Positions 56,361 to 63,339 of a stretch of DNA of 64,000 nucleotides are shown here, piece by piece. This stretch comes from Axinella damicornis (taxonomy: Eukaryota > Porifera > Demospongiae > Axinellida > Axinellidae), in the NCBI GenBank assembly GCA_963931865.1, contig OZ007506.1:19503853-19567852 (forward strand), read 5' to 3'. Position 1 is the stretch's first letter; every line of letters begins with the position of its first letter. The notes under the pieces were generated by a model. That model made no database searches. It was not told where the DNA came from and saw only the letters and a list, made by a program, of their open reading frames with translations. Made by a program: the position numbers and the translations under genes.

Positions 56361-57074
56361 TGTTGTTTGTAGGGAGACAGGGAGAGGTGTGTGTGTGTGT
56401 AGGGGGACAGGGAGAGGTGTGTGTGTAGGGGACAGGGAGAGGTGTGTTTTGCTTCTAATCTTTCCGAGGGTCTGGCTCCATGTGTGCATGCATTCAAAGT
56501 GGTCACTTTTCGTACAAATGCATTGGTCCTGCAGACCAGACTTCCCACATTCGGGATGCAGGAGTTAGTAGTCTCGCGGGCCAGTCTCTCACACGTATGT
56601 GTGGGAGAGTCTGGCCTGTGAGACTACATGCAGGACAAGGACCAAAGACTTATAAAAATTAAGCATGATGGAAGCCTAGGCATAGTTCCAAAATGGCGGG
56701 TCACAGCCAGGAAGACACTCGCTTCGCCCTGAAGTCGGAAGATGGGTTGAGATAGGTGCCTGAGTCAAGACATCTGCCTGAGTACGGCTGGCGGATTGCA
56801 GTACTACAGTTTCGTCCATTCGTCCGTAGTTGTTTCACTTGAATGGGATTCACAAAACAAATCCTAAGCAGCACCGGCTACCCTTGTAAAACTATGTACA
56901 CTTCCTCCCACATGCAACTCACAGTTCATGTTCTTGTAGATATTAAGGATGGGTAGGATCTGTCGGTAGTACGGCACGAGGGCCTCCCCCACCATGTCTG
57001 CTGACACTACCAAATGCTGTAGCACCTTCAAGGTCGTGCAGATCACCTTCCTGTTCCGTGTATTCAATGTCCAT
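43324..57074 (-). CDS. Copy Y: homeodomain-like / HMG-box / TFII-I-repeat protein
   Basis: Exons on -, 5' to 3': 57,074-57,026 (proposed; or to 57,047), 56,246-56,104, 55,471-55,394, 55,269-55,155, 54,824-54,735, 54,198-54,076, 52,835-52,673, 52,164-52,021, 44,160-43,976 and 43,440-43,324. Total about 400 aa. Domains: an atypical homeodomain ([27 protein letters not shown]48 kept, N51 replaced); an HMG box ([32 protein letters not shown]); a TFII-I N-terminal-like zipper ([19 protein letters not shown]); one TFII-I repeat over two exons ([12 protein letters not shown] | [35 protein letters not shown]); and a tail ending EEETTQ. The phases of the last five exons fit. The join between the two HMG exons does not fit in phase, so a small exon may be missing. 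All domains bind DNA in known families, so a nuclear regulator is likely. The 7.9-kb intron (44,161-52,020) holds other elements and a + strand gene. Confidence 0.65.
43976..44160 (-). CDS. Copy Y exon: TFII-I repeat, second part
   Basis: A 185-nt exon that opens with two bases completing the previous codon, then [32 protein letters not shown] and [17 protein letters not shown]. This is the VPY...GLP.GIPF..P......L..IL....I.F pattern of TFII-I repeats. The donor after CTCTCACAG is phase 0 and joins the tail exon. It is open in Y and X and broken in Z. Confidence 0.8.
44389..44472. mobile_element. Foldback MITE, AGTCTGGATCCC variant, 8-bp target duplication
   Basis: AGTCTGGATCCCAGACC faces GGTCTGGGATCCAGACT. 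GCAAGAGA flanks both sides (44,381-44,388 and 44,473-44,480). The left end carries an extra doubled GTCTGGA. Confidence 0.8.
44500..45105. other. Unassigned stretch in the copy Y large intron
   Basis: Two open frames on - overlap here (44,507-44,731 and 44,632-45,051), and neither resembles a family I know. The first ([37 protein letters not shown]) has ordinary composition and might be an old coding fragment. There is no paralogue in this window to test conservation. Confidence 0.3.
45105..45515 (-). mobile_element. LINE 3' end: C-terminal zinc-knuckle region of ORF2
   Basis: On - the frame reads [20 protein letters not shown], then [17 protein letters not shown] (45,418-45,194). This is the C..C...H....C module at the end of many non-LTR retrotransposon polyproteins. 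A short 3' region and GTATGTATGTATC-type repeats follow. The upstream part is missing, a typical 5' truncation. Confidence 0.7.
45690..46950. repeat. Interspersed repeat shared with 51,380-51,700
   Basis: Phrases such as gcaataccgtgcgttgcctg, aaaccgaacggcttgggaac and ggaacttgcagtgcaaagc occur here and within the nested element at 51,352-51,729. Here the copy is interrupted by the element at 45,987-46,923. The phrase ctatgcactgcctc resumes right after that insert. Confidence 0.7.
45987..46923. mobile_element. hAT5-like non-autonomous transposon with 5-bp target duplication
   Basis: The 937-bp element starts CAAGGGGTGGTCACTCC and ends in its near-perfect inverse GTGACCACCCCTTG. The inverted arms extend for about 55 bp through AGAGCTGCGACTGGGGTCAC. 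TCTAT flanks both sides (45,982-45,986 and 46,924-46,928). Inside both ends are repeated GGTCACAGGGTCAC words, as in subterminal transposase-binding arrays. There is no transposase frame. CA-start ends with 5-bp duplications fit the hAT5 group; this is inference. Confidence 0.75.
47084..47475. mobile_element. Foldback MITE (TAGCCTCG) split by a nested TA element
   Basis: TAGCCTCGTTCCCAGGCCC at the left faces GGGCCTGGGAACGAGGCTA at the right, but the arms are 390 bp apart. The element at 47,160-47,406 lies between them. Confidence 0.7.
47160..47406. mobile_element. Tc1/mariner-like MITE nested in a foldback element
   Basis: The left end TGTTTCCTCACGTGAG faces the right end CAAGTGAGGAAACA, flanked by TA (47,158-47,159 and 47,407-47,408). 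It is 247 bp with no transposase frame. Confidence 0.6.
47480..47950. other. No gene seen
   Basis: AT-rich sequence. It contains a GCTTAAGGTTACGATGTAC phrase related to the ends of the 17,220-17,800 element. A 62-codon frame at 47,775-47,963 has no recognised feature. Confidence 0.4.
47961..48422. mobile_element. Foldback MITE (TAGCCTCG) with 8-bp duplication, interrupted by a hAT MITE
   Basis: The left arm TAGCCTCGTACCCAGGCTC faces GAGCCTGGGTACGAGGCTA, whose last part is duplicated and resumes after the nested element at 48,412. CCCGTACG flanks the whole (47,953-47,960 and 48,423-48,430). Confidence 0.85.
48020..48411. mobile_element. hAT-type MITE with 8-bp target duplication
   Basis: The 392-bp element has TAGGCCTGTCCATATTATTC at one end and the inverse GAATAATGTGGACAGGCCTA at the other. 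TACGAGGC flanks both sides (48,012-48,019 and 48,412-48,419). It contains a run of GGGAATAATGGGCATCTCTC units. Confidence 0.88.
48431..49000. other. No gene seen; one GC-rich patch
   Basis: The stretch 48,710-48,830 is GC-rich with repeated GCCATCG and GCGAC words and could be a promoter or 5' UTR for the small + gene at 49.3 kb. It has no homologue at the 24 kb copy, so this remains a guess. Confidence 0.3.
49310..49632 (+). CDS. Small acidic protein, copy 2, C-terminus frameshifted
   Basis: Paralogue of the 25,013 gene. Acceptor CTGTTGCAG ends at 49,309 and ATG is at 49,315. It encodes 105 aa, closely similar to copy 1 through [12 protein letters not shown] short deletion after GCAGTTGA then changes the frame and ends it at DGV-stop. 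The hydrophobic tail ([13 protein letters not shown]) is still present but out of frame, up to 49,693. This copy has therefore lost its presumed membrane anchor. It lies on + inside the large intron of copy Y. No family is recognised. Confidence 0.5.
49633..50464. other. Duplicated non-coding segment (matches 25.43-26.1 kb)
   Basis: Nearly the same order of phrases as in copy Z, with indels. No exon is seen. Confidence 0.6.
50465..50653 (-). pseudogene. TPR fragment of the TPR-CHAT gene
   Basis: The frame on - contains [19 protein letters not shown] and [20 protein letters not shown], then NRGCAEYE. These are two tetratricopeptide units. The same sequence reappears at 61,690-61,830 and 62,580-62,620, where it is interrupted by a transposon. 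Here the fragment stands alone in the copy Y intron, without CHAT sequence. Confidence 0.7.
51258..51763. mobile_element. hAT-type MITE with 8-bp duplication, host of a nested element
   Basis: The left end CATGGCCGGCGCAC faces the right end GTGCTCCGGCCCTG, with further pairing GGTAGGGCAGG / CCTGCCCTACC. GTTGTAGT flanks both sides (51,250-51,257 and 51,764-51,771). Copy Z lacks it at the corresponding position near 35,520. Confidence 0.8.
51352..51729. mobile_element. Second hAT-like MITE nested in the first
   Basis: CAGGGGCGGATC at the left and GTATCTGCCCCTG at the right are inverted. The flanks CCCTTAGA and CCCTACCA match only partly, so the duplication has decayed or is misjudged. Its interior is the interspersed repeat also seen at 45,690-46,950. 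Confidence 0.6.
52021..52164 (-). CDS. Copy Y exon: TFII-I repeat, first part
   Basis: It begins with two bases completing a codon, then [16 protein letters not shown] and [20 protein letters not shown], then MNAFALKY plus one base before GTGAGT. The [16 protein letters not shown] helix matches the L+KQVEELF..KFA start of TFII-I repeats. It joins the 44,160 exon in phase. Confidence 0.7.
52611..52640. repeat. Poly-G run of 30
   Basis: Paralogue of the 38-G run at 36,963. Confidence 0.95.
52673..52835 (-). CDS. Copy Y exon: TFII-I N-terminal-like region
   Basis: [20 protein letters not shown], then [16 protein letters not shown]. The donor is either TTCA|GTGAGG or 12 bases later at TCAG|GTACAA; both leave one base and fit the next exon. 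The acceptor is CTCCAAG. Confidence 0.6.
54076..54198 (-). CDS. Copy Y exon: linker and start of zipper
   Basis: 41 codons, [16 protein letters not shown] ... [13 protein letters not shown], phase 0 at both ends (GGCAG|GAG; AAG|GTACAA). It is identical in copies Z and Y as far as I can read. Confidence 0.65.
54440..54615 (+). repeat. Solitary array-unit relic (copy Y)
   Basis: It matches the relic in copy Z at 38,790-39,210 but without the 240-bp segment. It contains actccaccaccaaagttagt and, at the end, gtggcacattttccttcata and ccaggagtgtaac. Confidence 0.7.
54735..54824 (-). CDS. Copy Y exon: HMG box, second part
   Basis: 30 codons, [20 protein letters not shown], then [20 protein letters not shown] is the helix 2-3 region of HMG boxes. 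Phase 0 with a long polypyrimidine acceptor (GTTCTTTTTGTTTCCAG). A frame on the opposite strand ([12 protein letters not shown]) is a shadow. Confidence 0.65.
55155..55269 (-). CDS. Copy Y exon: HMG box, first part
   Basis: [20 protein letters not shown], then [18 protein letters not shown], as in the basic N-terminal strand and helix 1 of HMG boxes. The donor G|GTAGGT leaves one base, which does not fit the phase 0 exon at 54,824. A micro-exon or another donor is needed. Confidence 0.65.
55394..55471 (-). CDS. Copy Y exon: homeodomain helix 3 and basic tail
   Basis: 26 codons, [20 protein letters not shown], then KIEIAG, phase 0 at both ends. NWIG followed by KRKRK resembles the recognition helix of divergent homeodomains of the HDX type. 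The usual Asn51 and Arg53 are replaced, so specific DNA contact is uncertain. Confidence 0.55.
55553..55643. mobile_element. Foldback MITE, TAGCCTCG family, with 8-bp duplication (copy Y)
   Basis: TAGCCTTGTTCCCAGGCTG faces CATGGGAACGAGGCTAG. AACGTATC flanks both sides (55,545-55,552 and 55,644-55,651). Confidence 0.85.
56104..56246 (-). CDS. Copy Y exon: homeodomain helices 1-2
   Basis: It starts with two bases, then [45 protein letters not shown], phase 0 donor GTATCG. F..EQ...L..YF...G is the homeodomain helix 1 pattern. The two-base start needs an upstream exon ending with one base. Confidence 0.6.
56832..57068 (-). pseudogene. PACRG exon 4 fragment (copy Y), possible source of exon 1
   Basis: In reverse orientation it matches PACRG 14,713-14,956 (exon 4 minus its first 4 bases, plus the start of intron 4). 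Directly before it on - stands gagcccATGGAC, which opens a different frame: [20 protein letters not shown]. Two GT donors inside it (57,046 and 57,025) leave one base each, the phase needed by the homeodomain exon. Confidence 0.75.
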
Positions 57075-57407
57075 GGGCTCAAAATATCGAGTCAACCAGG
57101 GAATTTTTCATCTGACCAAAGCCTTTAGGGCAAAATTTGCCAACCGCTAATAAAATGGAAGTAATTTTTTCCTGAGCGCCCTGTTCCCAATGCGCATGCG
57201 CCAAAAAGGTGGGCAGGGCTGGAATCGATTCAATCGAAGCGGTTGCAAAACAAAAACACAACCTGCAGCTAAGGAACGCCATGTAGTAAGTACTGACTCC
57301 TGTCTCTCTCCGTTTGCGCAGTTGCCTATTTTTCATTGTTTGTGTAGTAGTTTGGGATCCATGTACCTGAAGTGTCTCTTCTGATTGGAGGTCATAAGAC
57401 CATATGC
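57075..57407. promoter_or_regulatory. Likely bidirectional promoter of copy Y and a small + frame
   Basis: 332 bp lie between the proposed copy Y ATG on - (57,074) and an ATG on + (57,408). It contains TGCGCATGCGC (57,191-57,201), an NRF-1-like site conserved in copy Z, and no TATA box. Functional assignment is inference. Confidence 0.45.
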
Positions 57408-57599
57408 ATGGCGGAGGCGCGGACCCAGCACACTGCAAGGAAGGGGCACTACAGCAGAAAGGAGCTGAGTTATCTTTCCACTTCGTTGGGACTTCCACGT
57501 ACATTTTTTGCTAAGGCTTTTGAAAGCAGCTCAACAACACAGATGGAATGGAACAGGTTGTTATCAGGGAGATCCATCCGTGAAAGTGCACTTCAGTAG
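57408..57599 (+). CDS. Small hypothetical frame, 63 aa
   Basis: ATGGCGGAGG in good start context opens MAEARTQHTARKGHYSRKEL, then SYLSTSLGLPRTFFAKAFES and so on to TAG at 57,597-57,599. Composition is ordinary rather than repetitive. The paralogue in copy Z has a stop after four codons (GCGTGA), so only the Y copy is open. It may be a real short protein, a first exon (a GTTGTT donor candidate follows GGAACAG), or chance. No family is recognised. Confidence 0.35.
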   Translation: MAEARTQHTARKGHYSRKELSYLSTSLGLPRTFFAKAFESSSTTQMEWNRLLSGRSIRESALQ

Positions 57600-58220
57600 T
57601 CACGCTGCAGCCAATTTTACATCCTTGAGAAGACACTTCAGAATAATAGTAGCTGAACAGCAATGTAACCCATCATCATGACAAAATAATTATACAACCG
57701 GCTAGAAAGCTCCGTTCAGTCATTGTGACGTATACAGTAAGTGATGATTCTGCCAAGACACACATCACTGCTAAACCGAGGGTGGTGGTACCTACGCAGG
57801 CTCTTTCCTCCTGCGTGCATTAACTCTTTATATACTAACCAATAATTATACTGCCATCATGAGCTCCCATCATGCAGAATTTATATGGGGGGCTTTAATA
57901 CTAGACGTTATACTTTAATACAGGGTTTTTGCTTCAAACTGTTAATTTCTTATAGTTGGTAGAATTGAGCATGATGCAGCCTCGTTCCCACTTCTCAGGC
58001 CATGTGGGATTTTCAAAGCACAATTAACACAAGGCAAATTTGGTTGACTGCTCTTGCCACATGCACTCCCATCTGCTGGCGCCTCACTCTGAATGGTCAG
58101 ACCATACCACAACAGTAAAATGCACACTGAAAACAGACAATACTAAGAGCTTGAATAAAACATGGTGGATGCTAGGACTGCAGATGTAAAATGAACCAGG
58201 AGCTTGACTAGTCCTCTGGG
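57600..58220. other. Intergenic segment shared by the three copies, no gene seen
   Basis: It matches 42,650-43,323 and 16,030-16,515. No exon. Confidence 0.6.
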
Positions 58221-59358
58221 TCACTGCGTGGTCTCCTCCTCTGCTCCGATGTGGAGCTCTCCCGGGTTGACCAGAGAGGCCATGGAGTCTGTTGCTATCT
58301 CCACCTCCGCCAGGGGTGCTGTGCTGTCATGGAAGGACTGGGGAGAGGGAGGGAGGAGGGGGAAGGGAGGAGGAGGAAGGGAGGAGGAGGAAGGGAGGAG
58401 GAGGAAGGGAGGAGAGAGATCAACGAGAAGCATGAGAGACTCAACTAAGGCCCATCTTGGCACCACTGGTAACATGGATGAACTATTCAGTTTTATGCAA
58501 GCTTGTGTACAGCAGCCTACAGAAAGCGCACCAGGAAAACCACAAGTTTTGAGTACTGGGGAAATGCCCCACCCCCTTACACCCCTTACATTTAGGTGGG
58601 AGGACCTACATTCATACATGCAGACTTGAAACACCACCTTATTGTAGCCAAAACGTGAACTCTCTCAAATGCAGCGAGAGAAGAGGGAGATGTGGGAGAG
58701 GATGGAGGGGGTAAGTTGAGTTGCAAGATTGTACTGTGCTTATTGCAGCTGAGGCCATAAATTATTTTAAGTGCTACTCACGTGACCCTCAATGAATCAG
58801 ACGCCTCAGAATCCATCACATGACTGAACAATAAATCGCTTAATCCACACTAAGTCTTTTCAAAAACCAACGGCTGTCTTGGGTCAGTGAGTTGCACTAA
58901 GTAGTTTAGATACCAGTTTGCAGTGCATTACGGGGTTTAGTGCACTTGGGCAAGTCTTGGACAGATAATGTACTCGCCTTCGGCTCGTGCATTATCTCGC
59001 CCTTGACTGTTAACCCTCGTGCACTAAAACCCGTAATGCACTGCAAACTGGTATTTGAATATTACATAGCGCACTGTTACTTCCACATCTGTGTCAATAT
59101 GCCCTCTGATTGCTCTAACAGAGGTATGGTTTATTCAAGTGTGTGCCCCCTTCTCTCTGAACCAGTTACACACGCACCTGTGAGAGTTGTAGCCTTGTTC
59201 CCAGGCCTACCCCGTTTTTTCTGTTCTTCAGTTTCCGTTGACTTATTGTCAACGGAAACCGAAGAACAGAAAAAACGGGGTAGCCTGGGAACGAGGCTAT
59301 GAGAGTTGTGGGCCTAGTTTGAGGAAGGTGATCCCCCCACCCCCCATCTGTGAACCTG

Positions 59359-59424
<66 letters not shown>

Positions 59425-59609
59425 CTGTGAGAGCTGTGGGCCTAGTTTGAGGAAGGTGATCTTCTCCAGGTTTGCCAGGATCTGCTGCAGCTGTTGCTGG
59501 TTGTAGAGCAAGGGGGAGTGGAATGGGATACCCGGAGGCATTCCGTACACCTGCACCCCAAGGCTCTGGAGGTTGTCATAGGAGACCTCTGATCGCCCTG
59601 TGGCCACTT
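58221..59609 (-). CDS. Copy X: last two exons of a third TFII-I-like gene, partial
   Basis: Exons 59,609-59,425 (TFII-I repeat part 2, [20 protein letters not shown]) and 58,337-58,221 ([20 protein letters not shown], then [13 protein letters not shown] and TGA) are both open, with phase 0 between them. The only change I notice in the repeat is Pro to Ser in VPYD. Upstream exons must lie beyond 64 kb. In its intron copy X has the uninterrupted site into which the gypsy element inserted in copy Z. Confidence 0.75.
58910..59054. mobile_element. ATACCAGTTTGC MITE, uninterrupted copy
   Basis: A 145-bp inverted repeat with an inner hairpin around CTCGCCTTCGGCTCG. It is the intact counterpart of 17,173-17,898. 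Confidence 0.8.
59190..59299. mobile_element. Foldback MITE, TAGCCTCG family (copy X)
   Basis: TAGCCTTGTTCCCAGGCCTA faces GGTAGCCTGGGAACGAGGCTA, with the inner pair GTTTCCGTTGAC / GTCAACGGAAAC. TGAGAGTTG flanks both sides. Copy Z has the same insertion with part of the loop deleted. Confidence 0.85.
59359..59420. repeat. (CA)n microsatellite
   Basis: About 30 CA units lie directly 3' (on -) of the copy X TFII-I exon. Copy Z has about 8. Confidence 0.95.
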
Positions 59610-59883
59610 CTGTATGTGTACAGGGAGAAGAGGGTGGAGGGATAGTGTGTGTGGAGTGAGTGCTTGCAATTCAACAAACTATGGGCCAATACGATGCAAT
59701 ACATGAATTGTGCTAGTCGCATGCTTTTTTGACCAAACAGATCCAGGATTCAAAATGTGCATGCATATAACTAGCCAGCGACTGAAACATCCAACCAGCC
59801 CTGCACCCTGCCTCCGTCAGCTCAGTGGTGAACCCGTGGCAATCCCGAGCAGATCGATGCTCACACAACAGGGGTAGCAGAAC

Positions 59884-59925
59884 TAGTCTCGGTGCCGTGC
59901 GCGAATAGTCTGGTACCAAGACTAT
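59884..59925. mobile_element. 42-bp foldback MITE (copy X)
   Basis: TAGTCTCGGTGCC faces GGTACCAAGACTA; same site as 23,376-23,417. The right duplication GGCAGAAC is kept, and the left reads AGCAGAAC. Confidence 0.75.
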
Positions 59926-60298
59926 GGCAGAACGGCAACTGCCAGACCAATGTTTTCACAAACCATGGGACTTGATAAACATCAGGCGGCAGCGTCCTCC
60001 ACCGTAGATACCAGATATATACGTATGGGGATGAGGCTCGAAGGAAAGTCTGCTTATGAGTCTAAAAACAAAGGGTTACGGCAATACTGGAACATCAAAT
60101 AACGAAGAAGTCCACCGCGTACCACCCTTCTGAGCTGATCTTAGCTCTGGCTGTTAGTAGGCGATGTTTCGGGGGTTCTTAGCGCAATCGGCGCTAGGCG
60201 CTAGTGCTATATATGAAACACAGGATCAAGTATAGTCTGAAGAGTGGATCCAAGGAGTTGTAGCCCCCTGGTGCATAGGAAGGTGGGTTGCCCCTTGC

Positions 60299-61829
60299 CT
60301 ACATGATATCGATCTCTCCACTGGCCGGCCAGTTCCAGTCTCCACCAGCGATGATGAATGCCCGAGCCATGCCGAGAATTCCATCTGCTTTCACCATCCC
60401 CCTCCCACTATCACAGCAGCTGAGAACCATGAGGGCCGGGGAGATGGTCATCTGTTCAATTCTTCTGGGTAGACCAGCACCATCTTCTCATCGGGGGGCT
60501 CCCCCCGGCGGCTTGAGCCCACACTCGCAAAGGCAAGAAAACCAGCAGCTGCACTTCCGTGTGTCACAAGATGGACGACCTTTGCATTCGCGATCATGCT
60601 CAGCACCAGCATTTTGGTTGCCTGCTCGTGCAGTGTTGGGCTACATTTGAGAATGTGTGCCACCCACTCGGCCTCCTCTGTAGCAAACGGAAGCTTTCCC
60701 AAGTTCCAAGTCTCGTCTTTAAACTTGAACTGGGGTATGGTGGGGTTGCTGACAATACAAAACTTTGGACTGTCTCACAACCACTTGTGGGAGCTGCTTC
60801 ATGATGCCCATGTCAGCAGTGAGGGCATTATGCGGAAACGGAAGTCGTCTCCCAGAAAATCACCACCATTGGTCAAATTGAGCAGAGCCACAATCGGCAT
60901 GAGGTGTGTGTAGCTGTCAGGAATAACAATGACATCCCTTACTTCATTGGTAGCTTCCGGGTCCCTCACGGCCTTGAAGATCTTCATCAGTGGCTGTGCA
61001 AAGAGACTGTCAAGCAGTGTGACAGGTGAGGGTTCACTGTAGCTGATACATTTCAACACTTCTCAATCAGCAGGTCTTGGAGGGAGTAATGAATGTAGTA
61101 ATCCAGGGACTTCCCTTCAAATTGGTCATCTTCGAGTGCTACATGAAACATGTTGATGGATATGCTGTCTTCGATGGGACTCAGGACCCACACGAGCAAC
61201 CTTGCCCCTGTGTAGGACAAAAAGACCACATCTAATTCCTCAGCTTTGACTACCTCAATGATCTGGTCGATTGTGAGGGGGGAAGTGAGTGGGTGCCTTT
61301 CTTCTGCAGCATGAGCTCACCCAGTGAGCGTGCCCTGCTTTGTTCAGCGTAGCAGAGGGCTTGGTGCCACTGGTCCAGGTTGTAGAGACAGTCTTGCAGA
61401 CGGTGGAAAGTTCTGGAGTTAGTCTCAAAGAGGGAGACGGAGAGTGTCAGGGTGCCCACCAGTGTCAGTCCCTTTGGAGAACCCTTAATGGTTTGAAACG
61501 TTTCCTCGTGGAAGGCAACCACCTTAATCAGGTCCTAGCTTGCATGTCGGTACTGCTTTAGAATAGAATCAGGTAGTACAACCGGCTGATGTTCAAATTC
61601 AACATCTCTGAATTCTGGGCCATGAAACTGGAACTGGAACTTCACCTGAGCTACTGTACTTTCACCGCTCGGTCTCTGCACTAAGCTCTTCTTCTCACTC
61701 TCGGCTCGTTCGTACTCTGCACACCCACGATTGTGGTACGCAGTAGACCTTGCCGACTTGTCGCTGGTGATGGTGAGAGTCTCGGAGTATAGTGGGCTAT
61801 TGCCGACACGTACTTCTTCTGCAGCATCA
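60299..61829 (-). pseudogene. TPR-CHAT protein gene, frame-disrupted (TTC28-like)
   Basis: On - the pieces in order are TPR units ([40 protein letters not shown]), a linker (VKAEELDVVFLSYTGARLLV), then VIVIPDSYTHLMPIVALLN and FRFRIMPSLLT. The CHAT protease-like domain follows, with KLPFATEEAEWVAHIL, VVHLVTHGSAAAGFLAFA and MVLSCCDSGRG. The His and Cys of the predicted catalytic dyad are present. Frame changes are needed near 60,800, near 60,770 and near 60,455. The end (AFIIAGGDWNWPASGEIDIM, stop 60,299-60,301) departs from the family and is short. A transposon at 61,830 cuts the TPR part. TPR-CHAT proteins are expanded in sponges and cnidarians. Separate exons could explain some breaks, but not the 1-base ones. 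Confidence 0.7.
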
Positions 61830-62576
61830 CAAGGGGGTGACACTCCCATTGACGCCACAGTCAGAGCTGCGACCGGGGTCAAGAAATCGAAATCTTGACC
61901 GTCGTTTTTGCTGCTTGACCACTTGACCGCACTGCAAAATGGCTCTTGACCTTTTGACCGTAATTAAGCCACGCCACACAGTTTGCAGCTACAAAATTGA
62001 TTATGGGTTTGGCGGTTCTTTATGAATATACTTATGCCAGGCCATGGATATGACTTCGTAATACCTGCCCAAATGTGTGATATGCCCGGCACCCCTGAAT
62101 TGCATGCTGCACTGCGCAGTGCTCGCTTCGAGAGGTTAGCCTATTATTCACGCCATGCCAATGGACTGCGTCTCTCCAGAACATGCTTGCAAATCACCAT
62201 GGTGGAATCCAAGTTGTTTTGTTCTTCCATACTACCATCCCCTCAACTTACATCAACATATGGCTTGTAGGCACAAGCTGAAGAAGTGATACTATGGGCC
62301 CTACCCTGCAGTTGTTCGTTCACGTCCAGTCCTCTCTCTGGGCCCAGACCTGGGAATGAGGCTGTGTTACCCCACTCCCACCCCCGCCACTGAAGAACAG
62401 CACGAAACTATACGCAGGTCAAGAAAATTTGACCAAGTCAGAATTGTATCTTGACCATATGACCGCAGTGAAAATTTGTCCTTGACCGCTTGACCGACAG
62501 CGAAAATACCCCTTGACTGTTTCTTGACCCCGGTCGCAGCTCTGACTGTGGCGTCAATGGGAGTGTCACCCCCTTG
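61830..62576. mobile_element. hAT5-like element inserted in the TPR-CHAT gene
   Basis: The 747-bp element begins CAAGGGGGTGACACTCCC and ends with the inverse GGGAGTGTCACCCCCTTG. The arms are about 55 bp and include AGAGCTGCGACCGGGGTCAAG. CATCA flanks both sides (61,825-61,829 and 62,577-62,581). The uninterrupted target is seen at 50,577 (gcagcatcagcagg). The subterminal repeats read CTTGACC and TTGACCG words. It is of the same design as 45,987-46,923. Confidence 0.85.
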
Positions 62577-62639
62577 CATCAGCAGCTAGCCACATTGATC
62601 CTGCGTTTCTTATATAGCGCCGGCCGATTGTGCTAAGAA

Positions 62640-63339
62640 ATAATCTCATGCACATACATAACGCAAAAAGGTTCCGTAGTACTAGGGGAATGCAGGACAT
62701 TGTGGGGCGAGCCTGAGCAAGGTGCTGAATGTGCATGGAGCAGTTGCATGTGCATGTCATCAGAATGTGAGTCTGACGGAGAGCATAGCACAACTTAAGG
62801 ACACAGATCACACCAGAAGTTATGACACTAAAAATATACTCGTTCATGTACTTCACAGCATTGAAGCAGTCTGGCAGGTAGGTCCAGGAGCGGTCTCTGT
62901 CTCTGTTGTTGCCACCAAGGATGACTTCCTCGTTCTCTGCTGATGCCAGAGCCCTGTCATGACTGGTCACAGTGAGTTTAGTGTTACCGTGTGCAGGTCA
63001 GTCAACTTCCCATCCTCCGGCGATAGCTGAAGCAGTCTAACAGGCACATCACTGCATGCAGGACATGGCGAGGACTTCAAGTGAAGCGCTCTCCCTGTCT
63101 TCATGAAATGCTTTAGCCACTCACCGCCCCACTATATTCTCCATCCTTGCAAGGCCTTGTTGAGGTAGACTGTTCATAGTTGACAGTCTCCGCGACATCA
63201 TGATACTAGTAGAATGCAGGGCATTGGAGGGTGAGCCTGAGCGAAGTGCATATGTATGCGCGTGCAGGGCATGCAAAGAGCAGTTGCATTCACATGATTA
63301 TCCGCGCCTGGGTTCGAGGCTAAGGTACGTGTAGGTCAA
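62640..63339. other. Dispersed repeats and an unresolved coding-like patch
   Basis: Two copies of the gaatgcagg(a/g)cattg repeat lie near 62,687 and 63,212. On - the segment 63,050-62,840 can be read as RLLQLSPEDGKLTDLH and, in another frame, SHDRALASAENEEVILGG. This looks like broken protein-coding sequence, but I cannot place it in a family. Confidence 0.35.
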
